A stretch of 24,912 nt of DNA from a virus. How positions within the stretch are numbered: position 1 is the stretch's first letter; every line of letters begins with the position of its first letter. The stretch is from positions 1 to 24,912 of the IMG/VR virus record IMGVR_UViG_3300025652_000508; one strand, 5' to 3'. Positions 1 through 7,800 of this stretch are shown here, in pieces. The translations under genes were made by a program, and so were the position numbers. Under the pieces are notes generated by a model, which was not told where the DNA came from, ran no database searches, and worked only from the letters and a program-made list of their open reading frames with translations.

Positions 1-85
1 TACGATCCTCGTACTCAAGAGCATCCCACTCTGCTTTATCTATGCTGCCATCACCATTGACATCAAATTTTTTAAACTCATCCAT
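1..85 (-). CDS. EF-hand calcium-binding protein, N-terminal part (cut by window edge)
   Basis: I translated this short frame by hand. An ATG at 85 opens a frame that stays open to base 1, giving 28 residues that begin MDEFKKFD. Residues 8-19 (DVNGDGSIDKAE) are a textbook 12-residue EF-hand loop: D at position 1, N at 3, D at 5, G at 6, I at 8 and E at 12. The next residues (WDALEYEDR) fit the exiting helix. A strong ribosome binding site (AGGAGA) lies about 6 bases before the ATG, and the upstream gene ends 10 bases away, so the start is convincing. The rest of the protein is outside the window, so its length and any second EF-hand are unknown. EF-hands bind calcium; what it does for the phage is not evident. 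It is the last visible gene of the secreted/membrane cassette. Confidence 0.75.
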   Translation of the reverse strand, partial: MDEFKKFDVNGDGSIDKAEWDALEYEDR

Positions 86-94
86 AGTTATCTC

Positions 95-574
95 CTAATC
101 AGACAGAGGATTATCCAATGCCCTCTGCAATTTACCCATCAACTTATCTTCAAGGTCTTTCATCTCAGCATCTTGATTTGATCGCAATCGTTCACGTTGC
201 GATTCGAATCTAAGATCTGCTGCATCAATCATACTGCGTACTTTTTCTTCTGTCTTACGCACCAAAGACTCGACACGATCTGATTGCTGCTCAACTCTAA
301 GAAGATCATCACGCAATCCATTCTTAATATCACGAGTGTAATCAACTGTCTGTTGTACTTGCGCATCCATCAGATCCATTTGCTGTTGGTACTCACCAAG
401 ATCTAAGCCAGCTACATCTTCTATCTTCTGATACATAACGAACCCACCATACAGGCCAGCAACTACAGTAGATACAAAGGTAATGATGGCAAGCACAGAT
501 GCAAAGGACATCTTAACACCACCAGCTTTAATCTGTTTGTCGGCAAGGCTATCAAATTCTGTAAGATCTACCAT
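95..574 (-). CDS. Membrane-anchored coiled-coil protein, unknown function
   Basis: The 159-residue protein has a short hydrophilic N-terminus, one hydrophobic segment at about residues 22-47 (FASVLAIITFVSTVVAGLYG and following), and then a long charged helix rich in Q, E, R and K, with heptad-like spacing from about residue 60 to the end. The topology suggests a single-pass inner-membrane protein with a coiled-coil tail, but orientation cannot be fixed from sequence. Its ATG shares one base with the stop codon of the preceding gene (TGATG), so the two are probably translationally coupled. It resembles conserved hypothetical proteins of marine phages; I know of no function. A spanin-like or holin-accessory role is possible from the topology alone, but nothing in the sequence proves it. 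Confidence 0.7.
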   Translation of the reverse strand: MVDLTEFDSLADKQIKAGGVKMSFASVLAIITFVSTVVAGLYGGFVMYQKIEDVAGLDLGEYQQQMDLMDAQVQQTVDYTRDIKNGLRDDLLRVEQQSDRVESLVRKTEEKVRSMIDAADLRFESQRERLRSNQDAEMKDLEDKLMGKLQRALDNPLSD

Positions 575-966
575 CAGTTTTCAAAGTCCATACTATCACT
601 AGATAAATTCTTTAGTGCTTCCAGTTCATCACGCAGCTTTTGTATCTCTAGCCTACGCTGGGCTAGCTCCACTTGGTATAGGTCATCACAATTAATACGA
701 GACTTAGGTTTGTCTAGCGGTATAACTATACGAGCATACACACCTATGTCTTTACCTCTACTCATTGTATCTAAACCAGACAGCACACCTGTAATCCCAT
801 ACTCAAGGTTAACTCCACCACCTACCGCATTGCTGCAGCGTAAATTATTTGCAGAGAAACTATCTGATTGGTAGTTCATAGGTGGACTAGGCAATGACAA
901 AGCAAGTGAGCTACTCTCAGCAAAGGCAGAGCTAGATAAAATACATAAGAGCGCAGCTAATCTCAT
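574..966 (-). CDS. Exported protein with C-terminal coiled coil, unknown function
   Basis: The 130-residue protein opens with a Sec-type signal peptide (MRLAALLCILSSSAFA, with an AFA-E cleavage site at about residue 16). The mature part has an N-terminal stretch rich in S, P and N, a glycine-rich central part (about 49-62), a probable beta strand YARIVIPL (about 77-84) and a charged C-terminal helix (about 95-125). The mature chain has exactly two cysteines, C44 and C93, consistent with one disulfide in the periplasm. The start ATG overlaps the upstream stop by four bases (ATGA). I recognise the general pattern from marine phage genomes, where it is annotated only as hypothetical. Periplasmic location is inferred from the signal peptide. 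Confidence 0.7.
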   Translation of the reverse strand: MRLAALLCILSSSAFAESSSLALSLPSPPMNYQSDSFSANNLRCSNAVGGGVNLEYGITGVLSGLDTMSRGKDIGVYARIVIPLDKPKSRINCDDLYQVELAQRRLEIQKLRDELEALKNLSSDSMDFEN

Positions 967-1352
967 GCTGGCATACCATCAAGTCGAGAACAAATCCTAG
1001 ATGACACTAGTGTTTTTGATTCGAGCTGCTTCTTAACCTTAGATGTTGTGCATACATAGGTGGCTTCATCCATGTCTGACTTACGAATGTATACACTGAA
1101 GTTCTTTCGAGTCTGGTATGCTACCTTAATTATTCTGTACGTTGCAGAAAAGGGGATGCTATCCCAGTTCAAATCAAACAAACCGATCTCGTAATACCTG
1201 ATCTCTTCCCTTGAGTTAAACAAAGACAAGTCAACCTTGACCACACCAGTAACGTGAGATGGTTTAACTATAGGATAAGCTGGTGTCATCTCATGTGCAT
1301 GGGTTGAAAATGCCCATACCAAAAAAAATATTATCAGCTTATTTTGCAACAC
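963..1352 (-). CDS. Exported protein with possible pilus-chaperone-like (Ig-like) fold
   Basis: The frame starts with GTG at 1352 (a TTG at 1349 is an alternative) and encodes 129 residues. Residues 1-19 form a signal peptide (FFLVWAFSTHA, then HEM). The mature part looks beta-rich and Ig-like, with alternating strand segments such as VKVDLSLFNSREE (about 38-50), YYEIGLFD (about 53-60) and KNFSVYIRKSD (about 83-93). These loosely recall the first domain of PapD-type periplasmic pilus chaperones. Mature cysteines C101 and C121 could form a disulfide. The gene overlaps the end of the upstream exported, beta-rich protein by 14 bases, which is suggestive because chaperone and subunit genes often pair. 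The fold suggestion is inference from strand patterning; no catalytic motif is visible. A run of eight T occurs in the signal-peptide codons. Confidence 0.65.
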   Translation of the reverse strand: MLQNKLIIFFLVWAFSTHAHEMTPAYPIVKPSHVTGVVKVDLSLFNSREEIRYYEIGLFDLNWDSIPFSATYRIIKVAYQTRKNFSVYIRKSDMDEATYVCTTSKVKKQLESKTLVSSRICSRLDGMPA

Positions 1353-1827
1353 AACTAGCCTGTACTATTGCAGTGTATACGCCACCAACGAAAGGCTTTG
1401 ATGCTGCATAGGTGGCACTTGATGCTGTGCTAAACCAAGTAGATCCTGCAACAGTTAGATCAAACACAGTAGTATTATCGTATACAACCTTGGCTGCATC
1501 ATACCCTGACATACCAGCGTCACTTGTTTGCGTGACACTAGTGCTGCCTGTCCATGCGACTGAATCAGTAAGTGCTGGGGAAGAGCTGAATGATGTTGGA
1601 TGTGTAATGTTTGCAGTGTAGTAGTTGGCAAGAGCTACATCAAATCTAATGACAGGTAGTACACCACCATCAGCAGGGGTAGTGCTTAACTTGCTAGCTA
1701 TAGGATTGCCATACACACCACTCTTAGTTGTTTGTATTACACACTTAGCTTCCACGTTACCTGTTATATCTACATCAGCGTAAGCTGGTAATGCACAGAG
1801 TGAAAGTATTGCCAAAGAATATTTCAT
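1339..1827 (-). CDS. Exported beta-rich protein, fimbrial/spore-coat-U-like in style
   Basis: I place the start at ATG 1827 rather than the in-frame ATG at 1839, because GAGG sits about seven bases before 1827, while the 1839 start would overlap the previous stop and lacks a good site. The 162-residue product has a signal peptide (MKYSLAILSLCALPAYA, then DVDI). The mature chain is rich in S, T, A, V and Y and looks like consecutive beta strands. It opens with DITGNVEAKCVIQ and ends with TAIVQASCVAK. C29 and C159 thus lie at the two ends and could staple the domain. The opening recalls spore-coat-U or fimbrial-subunit domains, in which an early cysteine follows a V-x-A pattern. That comparison is weak and unproven. 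Between two other exported proteins, it may be a periplasmic or surface component. Confidence 0.7.
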   Translation of the reverse strand: MKYSLAILSLCALPAYADVDITGNVEAKCVIQTTKSGVYGNPIASKLSTTPADGGVLPVIRFDVALANYYTANITHPTSFSSSPALTDSVAWTGSTSVTQTSDAGMSGYDAAKVVYDNTTVFDLTVAGSTWFSTASSATYAASKPFVGGVYTAIVQASCVAK

Positions 1828-1835
1828 ATTAAACC

Positions 1836-2708
1836 TCATTTGTTGTACTGCATATCAACCATTTGTTCGTGCAGTATTTGTTGTGCTAAGTTATTACGCA
1901 AGGCTTTCTTGTTATCAAGTATTTCTGAGTCAGCAAGACCAGCAGCGTCAGCATAAACACCACCATTGATAGATGCATTGTAGTACATAGCTATATTAGT
2001 CTGTTGATTAATAGCCATAATAATATCATCTTGCCCTTGCGTCTTAAAGAGGGTCAGCGCATTGGCAGATGCAGTCAAACCCATTTCAATTCTATTCTCT
2101 TCTTCTTCTTCCTCTTCATCCAGTATAAGATTACCATCCTCATCATACTGAAATTCTGTATCTGTATCTATAGCAGCAAGAACATTCTCATCTGCCATCA
2201 CATCATAGATCTCTACCTGTGGTATATCAGGCACAGGCTTTATATAACCAGCGCAAGATGGATCTGATTGTGGGTCATAACATACATCTATCCTGTAGTT
2301 GTATATAACAAATGCATCAGTAACGCTGCCTTCACCTTCTACCTCAATAGATCCAGCACCCCAGTTAGCTGATGGTATATTAGCCAGAGAAAAAGACTTG
2401 ACGATTGTATTGCTTGGGACACCTGACCAATCATCTGTCTCTCTAAATACATAGCCATCACCAGTAGAGTTGAGGTTGCCAACGTGTACCTTCATAGCGT
2501 CTTCTGTATTTTTAACTGTGGTGTACCTGTAGAGTAATCCGTTTATATCTAAGCCAACAGCATCAGGCAAAACACCAGCCATCCCCCAGCTTAACGAGCT
2601 GGATGCAGCATTGCCTGTAGCCCCATAAGTATATGGGTCAGAGTAATAACAAGAAGGCCAGAGTGCTAATGATAACACCAAGGCCAATCTTAGTTTCGCT
2701 GTTCTCAT
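1836..2708 (-). CDS. Exported protein with acidic poly-glutamate tract, unknown function
   Basis: The 290-residue protein begins with an N-terminal signal sequence (MRTAKLRLALVLSLALWPSC). AGAGG lies about seven bases before the ATG, so I accept this start even though it overlaps the upstream gene by 71 bases. The mature part is beta-rich to about residue 140 and includes DGYVFRETDDWSGVP (about 84-98). C143 and C152 form a tight pair in a D/P/S-rich segment. Residues 181-204 are very acidic and end in seven consecutive glutamates (198-204). The C-terminal 80 residues are probably helical. C20 lies near the likely cleavage site, but its context (WPSC) is a poor lipobox, so I do not call it a lipoprotein. 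It resembles conserved hypothetical proteins of marine phages. Confidence 0.65.
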   Translation of the reverse strand: MRTAKLRLALVLSLALWPSCYYSDPYTYGATGNAASSSLSWGMAGVLPDAVGLDINGLLYRYTTVKNTEDAMKVHVGNLNSTGDGYVFRETDDWSGVPSNTIVKSFSLANIPSANWGAGSIEVEGEGSVTDAFVIYNYRIDVCYDPQSDPSCAGYIKPVPDIPQVEIYDVMADENVLAAIDTDTEFQYDEDGNLILDEEEEEEENRIEMGLTASANALTLFKTQGQDDIIMAINQQTNIAMYYNASINGGVYADAAGLADSEILDNKKALRNNLAQQILHEQMVDMQYNK

Positions 2709-3186
2709 TGAACATCCTCTTGATTACATCGTTCTGATCTCGCTCGATCTCTTGCTTAACCGATTCCATTTCCCATGCTAGCCTAGCCTTATCTCCTACC
2801 AACCCATCTTTAGGGCAAGGAGTACCAGCATTAAGCATAGCATCAAACACTCTTTCGTCTTGGCACATTACTGATACGGCTGCCACTTTCATCCCCATAT
2901 CGTACATGGTTTTGGCGTTCTTTAATTTTTCACAGTTCATATCTCTAACAGTACGACCAGCAGAGATACCAAGTATCTGTGTTTGTACTGCACCAGCTAC
3001 ACCAACAGTACATAAGTCACTGTTACTCGCGCTAATCTGTGGGGAAATTGCAGAGGGTGGTGGACTGTTGATGGTTGTGTCCATCTTTCCATCCGATATT
3101 ACTGTACTCTCTGACTTAATTGTATCATCAGCAGCTAATGCGCTGCCGATTAAAATAAACAAACCAATTAATATTGTTCGTAACAT
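2638..3186 (-). CDS. Exported protein with C-terminal membrane anchor, unknown function
   Basis: The 182-residue protein has a clear signal peptide (MLRTILIGLFILIGSALA, then ADD) and a C-terminal hydrophobic segment (about residues 167-182, GLGVIISTLAFLLLL). It is therefore probably held in the inner membrane with its body in the periplasm. The mature part contains four cysteines (C59, C85, C108, C124), enough for two disulfides. The conserved-looking core around residues 56-126 includes DLCTVG, AVQTQILGIS, RDMNCEKL and DAMLNAGTPCP. I recognise this core from proteins found repeatedly in marine phages, always of unknown function. The charged helix at about 133-163 links core and anchor. It starts one base after the stop of the XhlA-like gene and is the first of five consecutive exported products. 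Confidence 0.7.
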   Translation of the reverse strand: MLRTILIGLFILIGSALAADDTIKSESTVISDGKMDTTINSPPPSAISPQISASNSDLCTVGVAGAVQTQILGISAGRTVRDMNCEKLKNAKTMYDMGMKVAAVSVMCQDERVFDAMLNAGTPCPKDGLVGDKARLAWEMESVKQEIERDQNDVIKRMFNENSETKIGLGVIISTLAFLLLL

Positions 3187-3187
3187 G

Positions 3188-3379
3188 TTACATTTTCATT
3201 AGTACCGCAACGAGCAGGGTTAATATTGCTCCTGTTGCTGCAATCATAATGCTTTCCATACGTTTAACTCGACCAAATAGATCTTTGAATTGTATCTTAA
3301 CTTCTGTTTTAATTGCAACCACTTGCTTTTCTAGCTCGTCAAGCCTGTCATGCGCAGAAGATATAGTTCTTTTATTCAT
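3188..3379 (-). CDS. Small membrane protein, XhlA/holin-accessory-like
   Basis: The 63-residue protein has a charged amphipathic N-terminal helix (about 8-42) with heptad-like hydrophobics (LDELEKQVVAIKTEV) and one C-terminal transmembrane helix (about 44-62, SIMIAATGAILTLLVAVLM). This matches the architecture of the haemolysin XhlA family, small coiled-coil/TM proteins that assist phage lysis. AAGGAAG precedes the ATG by about five bases. It follows the tail-assembly-chaperone-like gene after 8 bases and precedes the exported-protein cassette. It is the only plausible lysis-linked membrane protein in the window. No endolysin is visible, so a lysis role is inference from architecture. Confidence 0.6.
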   Translation of the reverse strand: MNKRTISSAHDRLDELEKQVVAIKTEVKIQFKDLFGRVKRMESIMIAATGAILTLLVAVLMKM

Positions 3380-3390
3380 TTAATCTTCCT

Positions 3391-3810
3391 TTATGTAGGC
3401 TTAGTAGGCCAAGTAACTGTGTTAGGAAACCCAGCTTGTGCTGGTAGGTTAAGCAAATCAGTTCGGTACTGTGTCCACTCTGCTTGTTTAGCTTCTGTTA
3501 GTTCAGCCCAGCGCAGAGGATTAGTTACTATAGGGTCTACTTCTTCTACCAACTTTTGGTCACGTTCTACTCTTAAACTATCCGCTAGTTCTGCATCTAG
3601 CTCTGCTTGAGTAGGTGCAACATACGCCGCATAGTCTGAACCAATAAGCCCAAGCAATACGCTGTTGTCTACAGTAGTATCTGGATCATTAGGCATTAAT
3701 CCATAAGGTATCCAACCATGTTCTGGATGGTTAATCTCTACTTCAAATGCAGTGTTCTCTGCGTTAAGTGATTGTGCGTTACGCACTTCTGTTATTGTTA
3801 CTTGTGGCAT
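3391..3810 (-). CDS. Tail fibre assembly chaperone-like protein
   Basis: The 139-residue protein has a beta-rich N-terminal half (about 1-65, with GWIPYGLMPNDPD) and a helical middle (about 66-100). It ends with a pattern I associate with phage tail assembly chaperone proteins of the Phage_tail_APC type: W-A-E-L-T followed by WTQYRTDLLNLPAQ and a C-terminal proline- and tryptophan-containing tail (about 109-139). Such proteins help fold or attach fibres. Its place directly after the collagen-like fibre protein agrees with that role. A perfect AGGAGG sits about seven bases before the ATG, suggesting high expression. It could instead be a small structural baseplate-like or fibre-tip protein. 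Confidence 0.6.
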   Translation of the reverse strand: MPQVTITEVRNAQSLNAENTAFEVEINHPEHGWIPYGLMPNDPDTTVDNSVLLGLIGSDYAAYVAPTQAELDAELADSLRVERDQKLVEEVDPIVTNPLRWAELTEAKQAEWTQYRTDLLNLPAQAGFPNTVTWPTKPT

Positions 3811-3838
3811 AAACGCCTCCTATTTTTGTGATTGTTTA

Positions 3839-4552
3839 TCAAGATATTCTGCAATAAACAGAAGCCTTGAAGCCTGTACTGTTTTGAACACTACCATTGT
3901 AATAACCATTAACACCCATAAGCCTCCAAGTCCCTGAAGGTTGTGTACCTCCGTCGTAGCGACCACCACTTGAACTAGCCCAATCTAAGCTTGAACCAGC
4001 TCTTGTCGAGCCAGCCGTAATCCCAGCTTGGTTCAACCACAGAAATGCATAAGAACCAACAGTATTAACACTTGTTGATGGTGTCCCTGCTGGCCCAGTA
4101 GCACCTTGGCTACCTGTAGCACCAGTTGGCCCTTGAGAACCAGTATTACCTTGTGGCCCTTGTGCGCCTGTCGCACCTTGTGGCCCAGTTGCACCAGTAT
4201 TTCCTTGTGGCCCTTGCGCCCCATCAGCACCATCAGCACCAATAGAACCATTAGAACCATTAGAACCAGCTGCACCTGTTGCACCTGTTGCACCTGTTGG
4301 CCCTTGTAACGCAGCCACAGTAATTGTTTGTCTTTTCCAAACACCAGCACTTTCATCATATACTGGCACAAAGTCAGAGCCAGTTGCATTCGTTGCTGTT
4401 GCCATTGTTGATGGTAAGAAATCTGTAGCTGCTGAACTAGCTGCTGTACCTAATCCTGTAATTTCAGATACGTTTATTAATCCGTCATCTAATATAGCAC
4501 CCATATTCCCAGAAAGAATATCAGCGAATTTTCTACTTTTTGACCTACTCAT
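3839..4552 (-). CDS. Collagen-like fibre or fibre-tip protein
   Basis: I choose ATG 4552, not the in-frame ATG at 4738, because 4552 has AAGGA about seven bases upstream and gives an 8-base overlap with the preceding gene, whereas 4738 would overlap it by 194 bases. The product has 237 residues. Residues 1-80 form a head that starts [15 protein letters not shown]. Residues 84-158 are 25 uninterrupted Gly-X-Y triplets ([15 protein letters not shown] style). The last 75 residues form a globular domain rich in W, Y, G and S that ends KASVYCRIS. Gly-X-Y runs form collagen-type triple helices and are common in phage tail fibres. The C-terminal domain is then a candidate receptor-binding tip. It lies between a fibre-associated protein and a chaperone-like protein. 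Confidence 0.8.
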   Translation of the reverse strand: MSRSKSRKFADILSGNMGAILDDGLINVSEITGLGTAASSAATDFLPSTMATATNATGSDFVPVYDESAGVWKRQTITVAALQGPTGATGATGAAGSNGSNGSIGADGADGAQGPQGNTGATGPQGATGAQGPQGNTGSQGPTGATGSQGATGPAGTPSTSVNTVGSYAFLWLNQAGITAGSTRAGSSLDWASSSGGRYDGGTQPSGTWRLMGVNGYYNGSVQNSTGFKASVYCRIS

Positions 4553-4832
4553 TTGATATTCCTTGTGCATCCATTGCTGTCTGGTATGCAGTCTTAACTG
4601 CGTCTGTCCAAACTGCATTGCATATTGCTTGTACTTCTGTTGACTCACCTGAGATGTCAGTGTCACCCCATGTGTCACCTGATTTAGTTGAGCAAGATAA
4701 GACGTGACGATGGAATGATCTACTGATCTCTGTGCCATCTCGTGCTATCACTGTAGCTGTACGAACTTGCACATGCTTGTGATCTCCTACGACTTCAATC
4801 TTATCTTCAACTTGTGTTTCTGTTAGTGCCAT
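4545..4832 (-). CDS. Conserved small tail-fibre-region protein, unknown function
   Basis: The 95-residue soluble protein has an N-terminal beta-rich part including [19 protein letters not shown] and [11 protein letters not shown] (about 11-46), followed by an acidic segment and a C-terminal helix with [19 protein letters not shown] (about 67-86). I recognise this layout from marine phages, where near relatives sit beside the tail fibre gene and have no assigned function. The ribosome binding site AAAGGAGG lies about six bases before the ATG. No signal peptide or membrane segment is present. By position, it may be a virion-associated tail or fibre-connecting component. The histidines in the DHKHV and FHRHV segments could bind metal, but this is speculation. 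Confidence 0.65.
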   Translation of the reverse strand: MALTETQVEDKIEVVGDHKHVQVRTATVIARDGTEISRSFHRHVLSCSTKSGDTWGDTDISGESTEVQAICNAVWTDAVKTAYQTAMDAQGISNE

Positions 4833-4896
4833 ATTGGCCTCCTTTAGTTTATCGTGGCGTTAGTGCCACCTGTCCAACCCAAAGCTATGCGGTGGG
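4833..4896 (-). other. Gap after tail fibre gene with small hairpin and strong RBS
   Basis: This 64-base gap holds an imperfect hairpin on the transcribed strand: GTGGC, loop ACTAAC, GCCAC. It maps to about 4853-4868. The hairpin lies just before the AAAGGAGG ribosome binding site of the next gene. It has no U-tract after it (GATAAAC follows), so it is more likely an RNA-processing or mRNA-stability element than an intrinsic terminator. No promoter is evident. Confidence 0.3.
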
Positions 4897-7800
4897 TTAT
4901 GAGTTTGTTTTATATGTTCCACTTATACGAAAATCGGTAGCCGCTTGGGTTTGTTGTGCGCTAGTTCCTGTAACACCAGTACCTCCTCCAGTATAAATAT
5001 AACCATAATTACTATTATCAGAACACTCCGCCCACATATCGGTGACAGACCCACTTGCAAGCCCATTTGCGAGTACAAGAATTGCGCTTGAGGAATCACC
5101 CAAATTAGCAACAGTAAAAGGTAAAGGGAAGCGTATAGCTCCTGCTGGAGAACTAACACTAGACACTCTAAAATAACCAGAAATGTGAACTAGACTCCCA
5201 ACTTTTGTGTAAAACAAAGTATCATAAGAAGAGTTTAACGTAATCGTACCAGAAGTTGTAGGAGTAAGAGAAAAAACTTCAGTACCCTCTTCATAATCGT
5301 CCAACTTATTAGCCGACCCAGTGCCACCGAGGTATACACCGCCGCCTACATAGAAATCTTTAAAGCGATTACCACTAGCCCCAAGGTCAATAACATTGTT
5401 GCTATCTGCTCCAGCAGTGGTACAAGGAAAAATAGAATTAGTATCGCCAGCAAATCTTAAACCAGTATCACCATTAAGTAGATGCATTCTTGTCCCACTA
5501 ACACCAATACTACCTACTGCCGCCGTTAAACCGTGGTTTACAATCCTCATAGCCTCAAAATCAGCATTTGATTCTGGCATCATGATAATACCGCCATCTG
5601 ATTTAGCTACAACATTTATAGGAAAATTATTGCTTATTGCGCTAGTTCTATTTACAATAAGAGTTCCTGACGAGTCGATGCGCATACGTTCTGAGCCGCC
5701 TGTAAGCATTTTTAAAACATTAGCACCGCCAGCTTCGTTACCATGATTAGAACTTAAAGTCATAGTTCCGTCTGAATAACCAATTAAAGCATAGTTAGAA
5801 TCATCTGGGTCTATTATTTTTATTTCAGGAGTATTGTCATCAAGAAATTGTATAACTCCTCCTACATCTAATTTAGCACTAGGCGAACTCGTCCCAATAC
5901 CAACGTTGCCTGACGAGTCTATTCGCATACTTTCTGTAGCACCAGTACCAAACGCTAATGGTGATGCTTGGTTTTGACCATCAATACTAAAAAAAGTAGT
6001 AACCCTTTCATTCGCACTGTTTCCATAAATACTATGTATGTTAATACCACCAGCTTGAGTGCTGTCAGCGGCGGCAATACGCATTACGTTTTCACTGCCA
6101 TTACTAGACAGACTACCATTTACATCTAGTTTATAAGCTGGCGAACTCGTACCAATACCAACATTATTACCTGTATATAGATTACTTCCTGTGCTGTTTA
6201 GATAAGCGCTTCCTGTGCTATCTTTTAACTCTACTGAAACGATTGCATCGGTAGATTCAAACTTAGCAGGGGTGTTAACCGCCCCACTATTAACGTGCAA
6301 ACCATCAGCCGTCACTGTGCCTGTTACGTTTATATTTCCAGTGCCATTAATGTTGTTTGAATTTAAATCTAAATTACCACCTAGTTGTGGAGTAGTGTCA
6401 CTCACAATGTCTGTGCTTAGATTATCAAATGATGTTTTAAATGCTGCTATATCTACACCATCTACTGTACCACTTACAGTTACGTTTGAGTTAAACTGTA
6501 CTGGCCCAATAAATGTACCGCCTGTTGTAGCTGGTACTGTGTCAGCAACTTGGAATGACTTAAATGCATATATGTTTACTACGTCACCAACAGCCGCGCC
6601 TACGTCTAGCGTTACTGTAAGACCTGTTGTTGTTGTATAGTCTGATGGGTCTAAGATAACACCATTCATTGTTACTAATAAGTTAGCTGCAATAAATGAC
6701 ATTGATAATCCATTGTCGTCATTGCCTGAGAATGCAGTCTGTCCAGCGGTAGCTGTATATTCAAATAGTGTTAGCGATGCGACACCAGATGATGATGCGG
6801 CAATCCAGTTAGCACCATCGTATACTTGCATAGCACTAGACGAACTTGAAAAGTACAATGCACCTTGAACTAAAGCATCGCCATCATTGTCTACAGTTGG
6901 GTCAGAAGATTTAACTCCTAGATACTTATCATCAAAATTATCTAAAGCTGTTGCGGCGGCGGCTGCACTATTAGCTGCGGCTACTGCATTTTGTGTAGTT
7001 GTTGTTTCTGCGTTACCAATGCTTGTTGCTGAGTTAGCAGCAGCAGTTGCAGAGTTAGCAGCATTTGTTGCGTTTGTTGCAGCTGCTTGTATAGCTGATA
7101 AGTTGTTTGTTACATTAGATAAGTCACCAGCAAGAGGAGCAACAGCACTAATAGCTGTGATATTATTAGCAACATCAGACATATACTGTGCTACTGGCCC
7201 TACTAAATTTACGTTTGCTATATTATCAGCAACAGTTGTTACTTTTGTTATCACTGTACCAACGTCATTAACGTCATCTATGCTACTAGCTACTAAATTA
7301 ATGTTACTAGAGTTTGCATTAGCTGTAGTTATTGCAGACATATTAGTATTTACGCCAGTAACGTCAGCAATCTTAGAAGATACGTTATTAACCTGTGCTA
7401 TAGACCCTGCTACTGTGCCTATATTTGTAGATGCAACAGCTACAGTATCAATATTTGTTAACTTTGCTTGTACCGCAGAGATTTCACCAAGCGAATCAGC
7501 TACATCATTAACGTCAGAGATAGATCCACCGACTAAATTAATGTTTGTAATCGCACCAGCTACACTATTGACGTTAGAAAGTGCTGCATTAATAGCATTT
7601 ACGCTCGTCATAGAATTGCTAACAGCAGTTACGGCTGCATTTGCACTAGCTACAGTAGTAATATTACCACTAATTCCAGCTAATGTAGCAATCTCAGAAG
7701 TAACTGAACCGATTGCTGTTAAATCCGCGCCAGTAGGACCAACCTCTAAAGCACCAGAGCTAGTGTTAAATTGGATAGTCTTACCTTTGCGGCTGTCAAG

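Noticed and set aside
1313-1330. Run of eight T on the coding strand as a possible terminator or frameshift site
   Set aside because: No hairpin precedes it, and it lies in signal-peptide codons (Phe/Leu-rich) of an intact gene.
4106-4309. Spaced similar units resembling a CRISPR array or tandem repeat locus
   Set aside because: The units are codons for Gly-X-Y triplets in a well-supported gene, with no constant repeat/spacer structure.
4033-4389. Alternative minus-strand frame of 118 codons rich in VLMVLM within the collagen-like gene
   Set aside because: It is the shifted frame of the Gly-X-Y repeat; low-complexity composition and no start signals.
4553-4738. Upstream start of the collagen-like gene (ATG 4738), adding 62 residues
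   Set aside because: It would overlap the 4545-4832 gene by 194 bases and lacks a good ribosome binding site, whereas ATG 4552 has AAGGA at the right distance.
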